Part shown: one piece after another, positions 16,639-25,245 of the stretch
Numbering within the stretch: position 1 is the first letter of the stretch
How the letters are laid out: each line of letters starts with the position of its first letter
NCBI GenBank assembly: GCA_947307255.1
Contig: CAMZIO010000006.1
Coordinates: forward strand, 1-64,000
Length of the DNA stretch: 64,000 nucleotides
Direction: 5' to 3'
Source: an uncultured Clostridia bacterium
GTDB taxonomy: Bacteria > Bacillota > Clostridia > Oscillospirales > Oscillospiraceae
Notes under the pieces: model-generated
Databases searched by the model: none
What the model was told of the DNA's origin: nothing
What the model saw: the letters and a program-made list of their open reading frames with translations, nothing else
Program-made: the position numbers and the translations under genes

Positions 16639-17346
16639 ATGATAATCAGGTGTGTGTGGGAGCATAATGGCAAAGATAGCATTCTATACGCTGACAATTT
16701 TATAGGCGCCTTTACAAGGGGCGCATCACAAGAGGAAGCTGTGCTAAAAATGCCGGAAGAAATACGACGCTATCAGCTTTGGAAGGGTGAAACGCCCGTC
16801 GATAATTGCCAAATTGTGATTGTTCAGGAAAAGGAATCTGATTTACAGGTCAAAGACGCCGATAGCGACGTGCTGTTCAGAACTGAAGAAACACCATTAA
16901 GCGCGGAAGAGTATCGGTATCTCAAATCGGCAGCAATGAAGTCCGCAGAAGATTTTTACAAACTCTATGCGTCATTTCCCGACAAAAACAAGAGCGCCAA
17001 CCCGATTCGAAAGACATTTTACGGAGCAGTACCTCGTACCGCCGAGGAGATGTATCAACATACGAAAAATGTAAACTCATACTATTTTTCCGAAATCGGC
17101 GTTGATGCTGATAACGAGGGGACAATTGCCTCCTGTAGAGCCAGAGGTTTCGATGCGCTTGAATCGATCCCTGACTTTCTATCGTTGGAAGTGGCAACTG
17201 GCAGTTATGATGAGCTATGGTCTGTCAGGAAGGTTTTGAGACGTTTTATTTGGCACGATAGAATTCACGCGAAAGCAATGTTCCGGATGGGGATATTCAC
17301 TTTTGGAGCAGATGTAATTCCTGACGTATTTGGATTTAATCGATAA
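16639..17346 (+). CDS. HicB-like / DinB-like two-domain protein of unknown function
   Basis: A 235-residue protein. Residues 1-60 resemble the HicB-type small domain (YADNFIGAFTRGASQEEAVLKMPEEI). The C-terminal half resembles the DinB/YfiT four-helix metal-binding fold, with a possible histidine triad in MYQHTKN and IWHDRIHAKAM. DinB-type proteins often carry thiol-transferase-like or unknown activities. The ATG at 16639 follows GGAGGAAAG. The gene is AT-richer than its neighbours and stands alone between terminators, dividing murG from murA, so it is probably acquired. The domain assignments are by eye and moderately sure. Confidence 0.65.
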   Translation: MIIRCVWEHNGKDSILYADNFIGAFTRGASQEEAVLKMPEEIRRYQLWKGETPVDNCQIVIVQEKESDLQVKDADSDVLFRTEETPLSAEEYRYLKSAAMKSAEDFYKLYASFPDKNKSANPIRKTFYGAVPRTAEEMYQHTKNVNSYYFSEIGVDADNEGTIASCRARGFDALESIPDFLSLEVATGSYDELWSVRKVLRRFIWHDRIHAKAMFRMGIFTFGADVIPDVFGFNR

Positions 17347-17380
17347 CCTCAAGTTTATCAGGTTGATTTAAGGGCAAAGA

Positions 17381-17408
17381 AAAGGCTTCCCCTTGAGGGG
17401 AAGCCTTT
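17381..17408. terminator. Bidirectional-looking terminator hairpin
   Basis: A perfect 12-bp stem, AAAGGCTTCCCC with its complement and loop TTGA. The minus strand has TTTTCTTT after it and the plus strand only TTT, so it may serve both the DinB-like gene and minus-strand transcripts. The rest of the gap to 17595 shows nothing clear. Confidence 0.6.
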
Positions 17409-17595
17409 GACGAGCGCAACTCTGTCCCTGGTTTTAACGAGCATCGGATTATGGCCCCTAAATCCGGAACAGCACGACAAATTGGGCGTGACCATTGCGG
17501 CCACGCCCGTTTCAAATTCTATTCAGCCGGTAAAACTGCCCCAAAGCACCTTCCTTGTGGAGGATGCCCCGAAGGCCGGGCGTTTTTGTTATTTG

Positions 17596-18107
17596 TTATG
17601 AGAGGATAAAATCCATAGATACGGGGTTGTGGTCGCTGGAGCGGAAGGCCTTATTCACGACGCTGCTCGCCAGCACCTCCACGTTGGGGGAGACGAGGAA
17701 GCCGTCCACCGTCAGCATGTACTGCCCCTCGTGATACGGCCCGTCCGCGTTGCGGCAGGAGGGCACGGGGTCATCCTCATCCAGCGGGGCAACGAGCGTG
17801 ATGTCGAAGCCGTCGAAGGTGTCCGCCGGGATCGGCTGGGCCAGCTCTGCGTGCCGCCGTCCATGAAGAAGCCGTAATCGTCCTCGTATGTGCCGAAGCC
17901 GTCGTTCCACGAGACGATGCGGTACGGTGTGCCGCACGCCGCCTCGTTGTCGGTTGCGCTGACGACGTCCAGCGCGAGACTGTCGTCCAGGAGGTGGTAG
18001 GCGATGAAGACGTAGGCCAGGCAGCCGCCGACGATGAGCAGCAGTGCCAGTGTGATGCACGACAGTGCTTGGAACAGCTTTTTCACGGCATTATCCGACC
18101 TTTCCAC
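17596..18107 (-). pseudogene. Remnant of an endonuclease/exonuclease/phosphatase family protein
   Basis: The N-terminal part (frame starting at 18107) has a membrane anchor (LSCITLALLLIVGGCLAYVF) and the family opening YRIVSWNDGFGTYEDDYGFF. The C-terminal part reads in a different frame and keeps PSCRNADGPY, LTVDGFLVSPNVEVL and the catalytic SDHNPV. The whole middle, with the metal-binding Glu and the DFN motif, is gone. The join lies near 17840-17850, where the encoded FMDGGTQSW runs on in another frame into AQPIPAD. A large deletion plus frame change therefore inactivated it. Intact relatives are membrane-anchored and about 350 residues long. Confidence 0.8.
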
Positions 18108-18162
18108 AATACTATCGGATTTATTGTGCCACAGCGCCGGGGAAAAAGCAAGGAAAAAGCGG

Positions 18163-18191
18163 TTGACGGACGGAAAGCCCTGCGCTATACT
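18163..18191 (+). promoter_or_regulatory. Promoter of murA
   Basis: TTGACG (18163-18168), a 17-base spacer and TATACT (18186-18191). It shows that murA-ftsQ are expressed separately from the upstream dcw block. Confidence 0.8.
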
Positions 18192-18317
18192 TAAACTGTA
18201 TTACTGTACGCCGGAATTTGCGATGCAGGCGGGGCTTTTTCAAAAAACGGAACGCATTGCGCAACAAACCGCATACTATGGGTTAGTTTGGAGACTATGG
18301 TATGTGGAGGGAAGGCC

Positions 18318-19574
18318 ATGTGTGAGCTGGTCATTGAGGGCGGAAATCGCCTGCGTGGAGAGCTGGAGATACAAGGCGCAAAGAACGGCGTGCTGCCCGT
18401 GCTGGCGGCATCGGTGCTGTGTGCGGACACGTGCCGGATCGAGCGCTGCCCGAAGCTGCGCGACGTGGATACGGCAATCGCCATTTTGCAGCACCTGGGC
18501 TGCCGGGTACGTTGGGAAGGCACGGCGCTGATCGTGGACGCTGCGCAGCTTGACGGATGCGAGATCCCGGACGCGCTGATGAGGGAGATGCGCTCATCGG
18601 TGATCTTCCTCGGCGCGATCCTGGCCCGGACGGGCGAGGCGGTGCTGTCCTATCCCGGCGGATGCGAGCTTGGCCCGCGCCCGATTGATATGCATCTTTC
18701 CGCCCTGCGCGCCCTCGGCGCGCAGATCGCCGAGCGCGGCGGGCTGTTGCGCTGCCGGGCGCAAAGACTGACCGCCTGTGAGATTGTTCTGCCGCTGCCG
18801 AGCGTCGGCGCGACGGAAAACGCGATCCTTGCCGCCTGCGGCGCGGAGGGGACGACGGTGATCTACAACGCCGCGCGGGAGCCGGAGATCGTGGAGCTGC
18901 AGGATTTCCTGTGCGCCCTGGGCGCGCAGGTCAGCGGCGCGGGCGGCTCGATCGTAACGGTTACGGGGAAACGAAAGCTGCACGGCTGCACGCACCGCGT
19001 GATCGCGGATCGTATCGCCGGCGCAACGTATTTGTGCGCGGTTGCCGCCTGCGGCGGAAGCGCGCGGCTGCTGGGGGTGGACTATCGACCGCTTTCCACC
19101 GTCGCCCTGGCGCTTTGCGAGGCGGGCTGCCGCGTGGTCAGCGAGGATTGCGCGGTGCGGATCGAAAGCGACGGCGCGCTGCGCGCCATCCGTCCGGTGC
19201 GCACGGCGCCGTATCCGGGGTTTCCCACGGATGCGCAGCCTGCGCTGCTCTCGGCGCTTGCAAGGAGCGTTGGCAGCACCGTGTTCGTGGAGAACATCTT
19301 TGAAAACAGATACCGCTACGTTGACGAGCTTGCGCGCCTGGGCGCGCAGATCCGCGTGGCGGGGCGTGTGGCGGTGGTCAGCGGTGTGGAAACGCTGCAC
19401 GGCGCACACGTCAAATGCACCGATCTGCGCGGCGGCGCGGCGCTGGTGCTGGCGGGACTGCAGGCGCAGGGGCGCACGCACGTCGCGCTGCCGGAGCATA
19501 TCGACCGCGGTTATGAGAGGATCGAGCGGGATCTTTCCAGCCTGGGCGCGCGGATCGCGCGGCACAATACATAA
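18318..19574 (+). CDS. murA: UDP-N-acetylglucosamine 1-carboxyvinyltransferase MurA
   Basis: A 418-residue enzyme of the EPSP-synthase fold that transfers enolpyruvate from PEP to UDP-GlcNAc, the first committed step of peptidoglycan synthesis. The N-terminal GGNRLRGELEIQGAKNG contains the substrate-binding Lys-Asn pair. The catalytic, fosfomycin-target cysteine is kept as C116 in YPGGCELGPRPID. VGATENAI and the PGFPTDAQPALL loop are also typical. The ATG at 18318 has GGAGGG upstream; an in-frame ATG at 18288 lacks one. Its place just before ftsQ is common in Clostridia. Confidence 0.95.
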   Translation: MCELVIEGGNRLRGELEIQGAKNGVLPVLAASVLCADTCRIERCPKLRDVDTAIAILQHLGCRVRWEGTALIVDAAQLDGCEIPDALMREMRSSVIFLGAILARTGEAVLSYPGGCELGPRPIDMHLSALRALGAQIAERGGLLRCRAQRLTACEIVLPLPSVGATENAILAACGAEGTTVIYNAAREPEIVELQDFLCALGAQVSGAGGSIVTVTGKRKLHGCTHRVIADRIAGATYLCAVAACGGSARLLGVDYRPLSTVALALCEAGCRVVSEDCAVRIESDGALRAIRPVRTAPYPGFPTDAQPALLSALARSVGSTVFVENIFENRYRYVDELARLGAQIRVAGRVAVVSGVETLHGAHVKCTDLRGGAALVLAGLQAQGRTHVALPEHIDRGYERIERDLSSLGARIARHNT

Positions 19575-19600
19575 AGAAGCATGACGAGGACACGAAACGT

Positions 19601-20350
19601 ATGGCAAGAAGACGCAGCAGAAGACGCAGGAGGGGAAGATTTTCTTTCCTTCTCAAGCTCCTGTGCTTTTTGATCATCATCGGTGCGGCGTTCGCTGCGC
19701 TGACCCTGTTTTTTACGATGAATTATATCATCATCACCGGCAACGAGCGGTATAGCCAGGAGGAGATCCTGCAGGCGTCGGGGCTGGAAAAGGGGGATAA
19801 CCTCTATTTGATGAATAAGTTCAGCGTCAAGGAAAAAATTTTCAACGCGCTGCCCTACGTGGAGGAGATCTCTATTAACCGCCGCCTGCCCGACACGCTG
19901 CTGATCGACGTGCGGGAGGTCAGGGCGGCCGCGGCAATCCTGCAGGACGACGGCGCGTGGCTCATCAGCCCGAAAGGAAAGATCCTGGCACACGACAGCG
20001 AGGTGCCGGATGACTGCGCCCACGTGATCGGTGCGGCGCTGCAATCCCCCGCTGTGAACGAACCGGCGGTGTTTGCCGAGGAAAACGAGTACCGCAGCGG
20101 CGTAATGATGACGCTGCTGGAGCTTGCCTGTGCGCGCGGCATGAACGAGGGACTGGACAACATCGACCTGACCGACGAGACGGCGCTCAGCTTTTCCTAT
20201 CTGGATCGCTTCGTTGTGAAAATGCCCTGGACGGCGGACGTGGGCTACAAGCTGGAGTGCCTGGCAACGGTGGTGGACTATCTGGAGGTCAACGAAACCG
20301 GCACCATCAACCTCATGGCGGACGGCAAGGCAAGTTTTATCCCCTCGTAG
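19601..20350 (+). CDS. ftsQ: Cell division protein FtsQ/DivIB
   Basis: A 249-residue bitopic membrane protein of the divisome. An arginine-rich cytoplasmic tail (residues 1-13) is followed by one membrane helix (about 16-38). A POTRA domain follows, beginning at about residue 42 (YIIITGNERYSQEEILQASGL) and including the typical INRRLPDTLLIDVREV strand, then the FtsQ beta domain. It connects FtsL and FtsB-type proteins with the septal synthase. It starts 26 bases after murA and is probably cotranscribed with it. Confidence 0.9.
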   Translation: MARRRSRRRRRGRFSFLLKLLCFLIIIGAAFAALTLFFTMNYIIITGNERYSQEEILQASGLEKGDNLYLMNKFSVKEKIFNALPYVEEISINRRLPDTLLIDVREVRAAAAILQDDGAWLISPKGKILAHDSEVPDDCAHVIGAALQSPAVNEPAVFAEENEYRSGVMMTLLELACARGMNEGLDNIDLTDETALSFSYLDRFVVKMPWTADVGYKLECLATVVDYLEVNETGTINLMADGKASFIPS

Positions 20351-20386
20351 CGGGTGAAAAAGTTTTGCGGAATTGCTTTTCAGCTA

Positions 20387-20415
20387 TTGACCCTGCGGGA
20401 AAAGCGTAATACAAT
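20387..20415 (+). promoter_or_regulatory. Promoter of ftsZ
   Basis: TTGACC (20387-20392), a 17-base spacer and TACAAT (20410-20415), with about 80 bases of leader before ftsZ. Confidence 0.75.
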
Positions 20416-20499
20416 AATAAATGATTAGAAGCACTTGATGTTGTGGCGATTATGACAAAAATCGCCCCATTCGCACAATAGATAGCAGGAGGAAGCGCT

Positions 20500-21618
20500 A
20501 TGGCATTCGGATTGGAAACCGGACCGGAAAACGTGGTTAAGATTAAGGTCATCGGCGTCGGCGGCGGCGGCAACAACGTCGTCAATCGCATGGTGCGCAC
20601 AGGGACGACCGGCGTGGATTTTATCGCCGTGAATACCGACAAGCAGGCGCTGAATATGTCCAGCGCAACGTATAAGATCCAGATCGGGGAAAAGCTGACG
20701 CACGGACAGGGCGCAGGCTCTGACCCGGAGGTCGGCCGCAAGAGCGCGGAGGAGAGCCGCAACCAGATCGCCAAGGCGCTGGAGGATACTGATATGGCCT
20801 TCATCACCGCCGGAATGGGCGGCGGCACCGGTACGGGCGGCGCGCCCATCGTGGCGGAGATTGCCCGCGAGGCCGGTATTCTGACCGTCGGCGTGGTTAC
20901 GAAGCCCTTCGGATTCGAGGGACGCCGCCGTATGCTGCAGGCCGAGGCCGGTATCGAGGCCCTGCGCACCAAGGTCGATTCGCTGGTCATCATTCCCAAC
21001 GAGCGGCTTAAGCACGCCACCGACCAGAAGATCACCTTTGCCAACGCGTTTGAAATCGCGGACGACGTGCTGCGTCAGGCGGTGCAGAGCATTTCCGACC
21101 TGATCCGCGACACGGGCTTTATCAACCTTGACTTTGCCGACGTAACGGCGATCATGAAGGACGCCGGCCTCGCCCACATGGGCGTCGGCCGCGCGGCGGG
21201 CAAGGGCAAGGCGGAGGAAGCTGCACGTATGGCAATCTCCAGCCCGCTGCTGGAAACCTCGATCAACGGCGCGCGCGGCGTGCTGATCAACGTAACCGGT
21301 TCGATGGACATCGGCCTGGAGGAGGTCGAGCAGGCTGCATCCCTGGTACAGGAGGCGGTCCATCCCGACGCGCTGACCATCTTCGGCGCCACGTTTGACG
21401 AGACGTTAGACGATGAGATCCGTGTAACCGTCATTGCCACCGGATTCGACAAGGACCCGCCGGCCGCTTCCGCCGCGCCGGAAAAGACCGCTCCGCAGCC
21501 ACTGGAGCCGCTGGACTATGACGAGGAGAAGAAAGCGGCGGAAGAGGAGGGCAAGGCCGCCGAGGAAGACGACCCCTTTGCCGATATCTTCAAAATTTTC
21601 AACCGCGATAAAGAATAA
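20500..21618 (+). CDS. ftsZ: Cell division GTPase FtsZ
   Basis: A 372-residue tubulin homologue that polymerises into the cytokinetic Z ring. The GTP-binding signature [10 protein letters not shown] lies in the first third, with [13 protein letters not shown] near the N-terminus. The T7 catalytic loop reads [14 protein letters not shown]. An acidic linker rich in Glu and Ala (about 325-355) leads to the conserved C-terminal tail [10 protein letters not shown], which binds partner proteins. GGAGGAAGC precedes the start. The gene has its own promoter and terminator. ftsA is not adjacent, as in many Clostridia that lack it. Confidence 0.97.
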   Translation: MAFGLETGPENVVKIKVIGVGGGGNNVVNRMVRTGTTGVDFIAVNTDKQALNMSSATYKIQIGEKLTHGQGAGSDPEVGRKSAEESRNQIAKALEDTDMAFITAGMGGGTGTGGAPIVAEIAREAGILTVGVVTKPFGFEGRRRMLQAEAGIEALRTKVDSLVIIPNERLKHATDQKITFANAFEIADDVLRQAVQSISDLIRDTGFINLDFADVTAIMKDAGLAHMGVGRAAGKGKAEEAARMAISSPLLETSINGARGVLINVTGSMDIGLEEVEQAASLVQEAVHPDALTIFGATFDETLDDEIRVTVIATGFDKDPPAASAAPEKTAPQPLEPLDYDEEKKAAEEEGKAAEEDDPFADIFKIFNRDKE

Positions 21619-21631
21619 ACAAGTATTGCCA

Positions 21632-21666
21632 ATTTCCGCAGACCTTGGTCTGCGGAAATTTTTTTA
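21632..21666 (+). terminator. Terminator of ftsZ
   Basis: A perfect 13-bp stem starting ATTTCCGCAGACC, with loop TT, is followed by seven T residues. Confidence 0.92.
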
Positions 21667-21804
21667 TCCCGCCGTGCCGCCGCCGCAAAACGCTTCCTGC
21701 CAGTACAGCAAGTTTTTGCATCGGCTATTTGCCCGGACAAGTGCAAAGAGTAGTTAAGCCGCATTGCGCGTCGCTTTGCGGCAAAAAGCAAAAGAGGTGA
21801 TGGA

Positions 21805-22839
21805 ATGGATGAAACAAAGCGGCGATTGTCTCTCCGGCACCGTGCCGCGGCGCTCTGTGCAACGGTATTTTTTGCCATTTCACTCTCCGGCGGCGTCGTC
21901 CGTGCGGCGGAGGATCCGACGCTGCGCGTGGCGCCCGTCGGACGCACGGTGGGCGTGAAGCTGTTCTCCGACGGGGTGCTGGTGGTCGGCCTGTCCGAGG
22001 GGGAAAGCGCCGCGCGGGAAAGCGGCCTGCGCGAGGGAGATGTGGTGCTGCGCTTCAACGGTCGGGAGATCGACTCGACCGAGCAGCTTCGTGCACTGAT
22101 TGCCGAAAACGGTGAGGCGCGTGCAACGCTCGCCGTGCGGCGCGGCGCAAAGACGCTTACCCTCAACGTAACCCCGCACGAGGATGCGGACGGCGTATGC
22201 CATTTGGGTGCATGGATCCGCGACAGTATGGCGGGGATCGGCACGATGACGTTTTATGACCCGCAAAGCGGCACGTTCGGCGCGCTGGGGCACGGCGTAA
22301 CGGACGTGGATACCGGCGCGCTAATGCCGCTGCAAAGCGGCGGGATTATGGACGCCAGCGTGAAAGCCGTAAAGAAGGGCGAGAGCGGAGCGCCCGGAGA
22401 ACTGCGGGGGGATTTTGACCTGACGCACGACTGCGGCACGCTGCGCGCCAATACGGACTGCGGTATCTTCGGCGTGATCGACGAGCCGGACGAGACGCTG
22501 CGCGCGCTGCCGACGGTTCCGGTGGCCGGGCGCGGCGAGATCCACACCGGAGGGGCGACGATCCTTGCCAACTGCAGCGGCGGGGAGGTGCGTGAATACG
22601 CCATCAAAATCGAAAAAATCTATCACGGCGCGGCGCCGACGCGCAACCTGCTCCTGCGCGTAACGGACGAGGCGCTCATTGACGCCACCGGCGGCATCGT
22701 GCAGGGAATGAGCGGCAGTCCGATCCTGCAGGACGGGAAGCTGGTGGGCGCGGTAACGCACGTGCTGGTCAACGATGCAACGAGAGGTTATGGAATTTTT
22801 ATCGAAAATATGCTTCATGCGGCGGGACTTGGCGGGTAA
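21805..22839 (+). CDS. spoIVB: SpoIVB peptidase
   Basis: A 344-residue membrane-anchored serine peptidase of family S55 that signals from forespore to mother cell by triggering pro-sigma-K processing. It has an N-terminal hydrophobic anchor (about 12-34), a PDZ domain (about 45-120, SGLREGDVVLRFNG) and the catalytic domain with His163 in GHGVTD and Ser303 in GMSGSP. In Bacillus, spoIVB lies directly before spo0A, as it does here apart from one inserted small gene. Its presence supports a spore-forming lineage, although not all carriers sporulate. Confidence 0.93.
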   Translation: MDETKRRLSLRHRAAALCATVFFAISLSGGVVRAAEDPTLRVAPVGRTVGVKLFSDGVLVVGLSEGESAARESGLREGDVVLRFNGREIDSTEQLRALIAENGEARATLAVRRGAKTLTLNVTPHEDADGVCHLGAWIRDSMAGIGTMTFYDPQSGTFGALGHGVTDVDTGALMPLQSGGIMDASVKAVKKGESGAPGELRGDFDLTHDCGTLRANTDCGIFGVIDEPDETLRALPTVPVAGRGEIHTGGATILANCSGGEVREYAIKIEKIYHGAAPTRNLLLRVTDEALIDATGGIVQGMSGSPILQDGKLVGAVTHVLVNDATRGYGIFIENMLHAAGLGG

Positions 22840-22844
22840 GAGCC

Positions 22845-22882
22845 GAGGGCGCGGCGGCATTTGCCGCCGCGCCCTCCTTTTC
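22845..22882 (+). terminator. Terminator of spoIVB
   Basis: A 15-bp GC-rich stem (GAGGGCGCGGCGGCA and complement, loop TT) is followed by CTTTT. Confidence 0.85.
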
Positions 22883-22894
22883 GCGGAGAAAGGA

Positions 22895-22922
22895 TTGACA
22901 GACGAGAAAGATTTGTTATAAT
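22895..22922 (+). promoter_or_regulatory. Consensus promoter of the TSCPD gene
   Basis: TTGACA (22895-22900), a 16-base spacer and TATAAT (22917-22922). Both hexamers are perfect matches to sigma-A consensus, the strongest promoter in the window. Confidence 0.85.
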
Positions 22923-22971
22923 GCTGCTTACATCCCGTTGATAAAAAGAAAACGGCGAAGGAGGGCTTGCG

Positions 22972-23232
22972 ATGAAATACACCTATAAGACCAAGGACGT
23001 CTGCTCTATGGAGATCCATTTCGAGCTGGAGGACAACGTCGTGCGCAATATTGAGTTTTTGGGTGGCTGCAACGGCAATCTCAAGGCTATCTCCAAGCTG
23101 GTGGACGGCATGACCGTGGAGGAGATTGAGGATAAGCTGCGCGGCAATACCTGCGGCTATAAAAGCACCTCCTGCGCCGACCAGCTTGCGATCGCCGTGC
23201 GCAAGGCCTATACGGCGCAGAGCGCCAAATAA
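22972..23232 (+). CDS. TSCPD domain protein (TIGR03905 type)
   Basis: An 86-residue protein made of a single TSCPD domain, the small cysteine-containing module also found at the C-terminus of vitamin B12-dependent ribonucleotide reductases. FLGGCNGNLKAISKLVDGM and the late CGYKSTSCADQLA give the typical cysteines. Stand-alone members of this family (TIGR03905) are common in Clostridia and have no established function; a role in redox or nucleotide metabolism is only a guess. It has its own consensus promoter and terminator, so it is a strong single-gene unit inserted between spoIVB and spo0A. Confidence 0.88.
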   Translation: MKYTYKTKDVCSMEIHFELEDNVVRNIEFLGGCNGNLKAISKLVDGMTVEEIEDKLRGNTCGYKSTSCADQLAIAVRKAYTAQSAK

Positions 23233-23292
23233 ACGGACCGCGTGCAGGCGGCGGATCATTGAGCGCTGCGCACGGATGAAAAGAGACGATGA

Positions 23293-23319
23293 TGCCCGCG
23301 CTTCGGCGCGGGCATTTTT
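23293..23319 (+). terminator. Terminator of the TSCPD gene
   Basis: A 9-bp stem TGCCCGCGC closed by a TTCG tetraloop, then TTTTT. Confidence 0.92.
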
Positions 23320-23334
23320 GAGCAATTGGGTGCA

Positions 23335-23362
23335 TTCGACAGAAATGTCGAATTCTGTCGAA
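23335..23362 (+). promoter_or_regulatory. Three Spo0A boxes upstream of spo0A
   Basis: The 0A-box core TGTCGAA occurs at 23346-23352 and 23356-23362, exactly ten bases apart, and in inverted form (TTCGACA) at 23335-23341. Spo0A phosphate binds TTTGTCGAA-like sites, so spo0A is probably autoregulated here. The promoter itself is unclear: TTGAAA at 23394 lacks a well-placed -10 partner, and a sigma-H type promoter (GAATAT at 23408) is possible. Confidence 0.8.
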
Positions 23363-23503
23363 TGATTTTTGGCAGTTTCGACGGTGTTTTGCTTGAAAAT
23401 GCTGTCCGAATATGATAGTTTATAGCCAAGGCAAAACGAAGACGTCATTTTTTCGCCACAGGCAGGCGGCCTTTGCCGGAAAATATGGAAAAGGATGGTT
23501 GTT

Positions 23504-24259
23504 ATGGAGAACAGGACATCGGTCGTATTGGCGGATGCGAACGAGGAGTTCCGCATCATGCTGTCGCAGGCTATAGAGAAGACAAATGAATTTGAAGTGG
23601 TGGGATCGGTGTCGGATGGGATCAGCGCGCTGCAAGCGGTGGAGCAGTACCGGCCGCAGCTGTTGCTGACGGATATTGTGTTGCCGGAGCTCGACGGCTT
23701 CGGACTGCTTGATCGTATGGCTGCGCTGCCGTCGCGCCCGAAGACGATCCTCGTCTCCGCGCTCTACCGCGACGAGATCGTCGCCCAGGCAATGAGCCGG
23801 GACGTCGCTTTCTTCATGCCCAAGCCCTGCGAGGTGGAATCCCTGCTGGAGCGGATGCGTCAGGCCGTCGGAGCGGAGGACCTGTCCGCGGAGAGCGAGC
23901 TGGAATCGCTTCAGCGGCAGGTTACCGCCGTGATCCACGAGGTCGGCGTCCCGGCGCATATCAAGGGATATCAGTACGTGCGCGAGGCGATCGTCATCGC
24001 CGTGCAGGATATGGACGTGATCAACGCCGTAACCAAGGTGCTCTACCCGGAGGTTGCGCGCCGCTTCTCCACCACGCCTTCGCGGGTGGAGCGCGCCGTG
24101 CGCCACGCGATCGAGGTTGCGTGGGACCGCGGCGATCTGGAGACGCTGCAGCGCTACTTCGGCTATACCGTGTCCAACGCCAAGGGCAAACCCACAAACA
24201 GCGAGTTCATCGCCATGATCGCTGACAGAATTCGGCTGCAGAAGAAAAAGCGCGCGTAA
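23504..24259 (+). CDS. spo0A: Sporulation master regulator Spo0A
   Basis: A 251-residue response regulator. The receiver domain (1-120) has acidic residues near D11, the phospho-acceptor D57 in [13 protein letters not shown] and the lysine in [12 protein letters not shown]. The C-terminal Spo0A effector domain contains the helix-turn-helix part reading [21 protein letters not shown], which is nearly invariant in Spo0A. Phosphorylated Spo0A starts sporulation and other stationary-phase programmes. The ATG at 23504 has AAAAGGA eight bases upstream, better than the in-frame ATG at 23495. Three 0A boxes lie upstream. Confidence 0.97.
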   Translation: MENRTSVVLADANEEFRIMLSQAIEKTNEFEVVGSVSDGISALQAVEQYRPQLLLTDIVLPELDGFGLLDRMAALPSRPKTILVSALYRDEIVAQAMSRDVAFFMPKPCEVESLLERMRQAVGAEDLSAESELESLQRQVTAVIHEVGVPAHIKGYQYVREAIVIAVQDMDVINAVTKVLYPEVARRFSTTPSRVERAVRHAIEVAWDRGDLETLQRYFGYTVSNAKGKPTNSEFIAMIADRIRLQKKKRA

Positions 24260-24296
24260 GGGCAGAAAACAAAAGAGAGACGAAGAGGAGAACGAT

Positions 24297-25106
24297 ATGA
24301 AAAGCACGTGGGTGCTGGCGCAGACGGAGCAATGCGGCGACCCGGCTGGCAATCTGGCGCAGGCGCGGAAAGCGGTCAAAGAGGCAGTGGCAGCTTACCA
24401 TCCGGACGTGATGGTGTTCCCGGAGCGCTTTTCCAGCCTCTACCCGAACGGAACCGACGACGCGCGCACCCTGGCGGCGGCGCAGGAGCTGGACGGCCCT
24501 TTCGTTACCGGTATGCGGGAGCTGGCGCGCTTAAACGGCCTTTGGATGATATTCGGTTTCGTGCGCAGGACGGAGGAGGACGACGGGCACGTCTACAACT
24601 GCACCGTGGTGCTGGACGCCGCGGGCGAGATCGTCAGCGTCTATCATAAGACGCACCTGTACGACGCCTTCGGCTACCGGGAGTCCGATCTCGTCAAGGC
24701 GGGCGACCGGCTCTTTGCGCCCGTTGACACGCCGTTCGGACGGGTTGGTCTGTTCGTATGCTATGAGGTCCGCTTCCCGGAGGTGGCCCGCTGCCAGACT
24801 TTGCAGGGCGCGGAGATCCTCGTCATGCCCACCGCGTGGATGAAGGGCGATTTGAAGAGCCATCATTTTCGCACGCTGATTACTGCCCGTGCGATTGAGA
24901 ACACTGTTTACATGGTGGCCTGCAATCAGGTGGGCGCGGATACGATCGGCGAGAGCGTAGTCGTGGACCCGATGGGCGTGCCGGTCGCGGCCGCGGGCGC
25001 GGCGCCGACGCTGTTGTGCGCGCACATCGACACCGACCGCGTCGCGGCGGTGCGGGAAAAGCTGCCCTCCTGCAAGGACCGCCGCCCGGAGCTGTATACG
25101 ATCTGA
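24297..25106 (+). CDS. Nitrilase-superfamily carbon-nitrogen hydrolase (omega-amidase-like)
   Basis: A 269-residue hydrolase with the Glu-Lys-Cys triad of the superfamily: E43 in FPERFSS, K118 in YHKTHLYD and C155 in FVCYEVRFPE. The arrangement and the late CNQVGADTIGESVVVDP resemble omega-amidases (Nit2/YafV group), which deaminate alpha-ketoglutaramate or similar side products. The exact substrate is not certain. It begins 37 bases after spo0A and could be transcribed with it. A terminator follows. Confidence 0.85.
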   Translation: MKSTWVLAQTEQCGDPAGNLAQARKAVKEAVAAYHPDVMVFPERFSSLYPNGTDDARTLAAAQELDGPFVTGMRELARLNGLWMIFGFVRRTEEDDGHVYNCTVVLDAAGEIVSVYHKTHLYDAFGYRESDLVKAGDRLFAPVDTPFGRVGLFVCYEVRFPEVARCQTLQGAEILVMPTAWMKGDLKSHHFRTLITARAIENTVYMVACNQVGADTIGESVVVDPMGVPVAAAGAAPTLLCAHIDTDRVAAVREKLPSCKDRRPELYTI

Positions 25107-25148
25107 CAGAATGGAAAAGACATAAGAGAATTAAGACAGCACAAAAAC

Positions 25149-25196
25149 CACCTCCGACTGTTGGGTAAGATGACCCAAACGGCCGGAGGTGTTTTA
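25149..25196 (+). terminator. Terminator of the carbon-nitrogen hydrolase gene
   Basis: Outer stem CACCTCCG with CGGAGGTG, inner stem TTGGGT with ACCCAA, then TTTTA. Confidence 0.75.
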
Positions 25197-25210
25197 TGCA
25201 TTATTGCCGA

Positions 25211-25239
25211 TTGTTTTTGCTGCAGAAGTATGTTATCAT
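25211..25239 (+). promoter_or_regulatory. Promoter of the leader RNA and membrane protein-lipoprotein pair
   Basis: TTGTTT (25211-25216), a 17-base spacer and TATCAT (25234-25239). Transcription would begin directly at the long inverted repeat. Confidence 0.6.
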
Positions 25240-25245
25240 AAAAAT

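Noticed and set aside
17407..17601. Plus-strand 64-codon frame between the DinB-like gene and the nuclease remnant
   Set aside because: No ribosome site, no motif and no coding bias; probably spurious.
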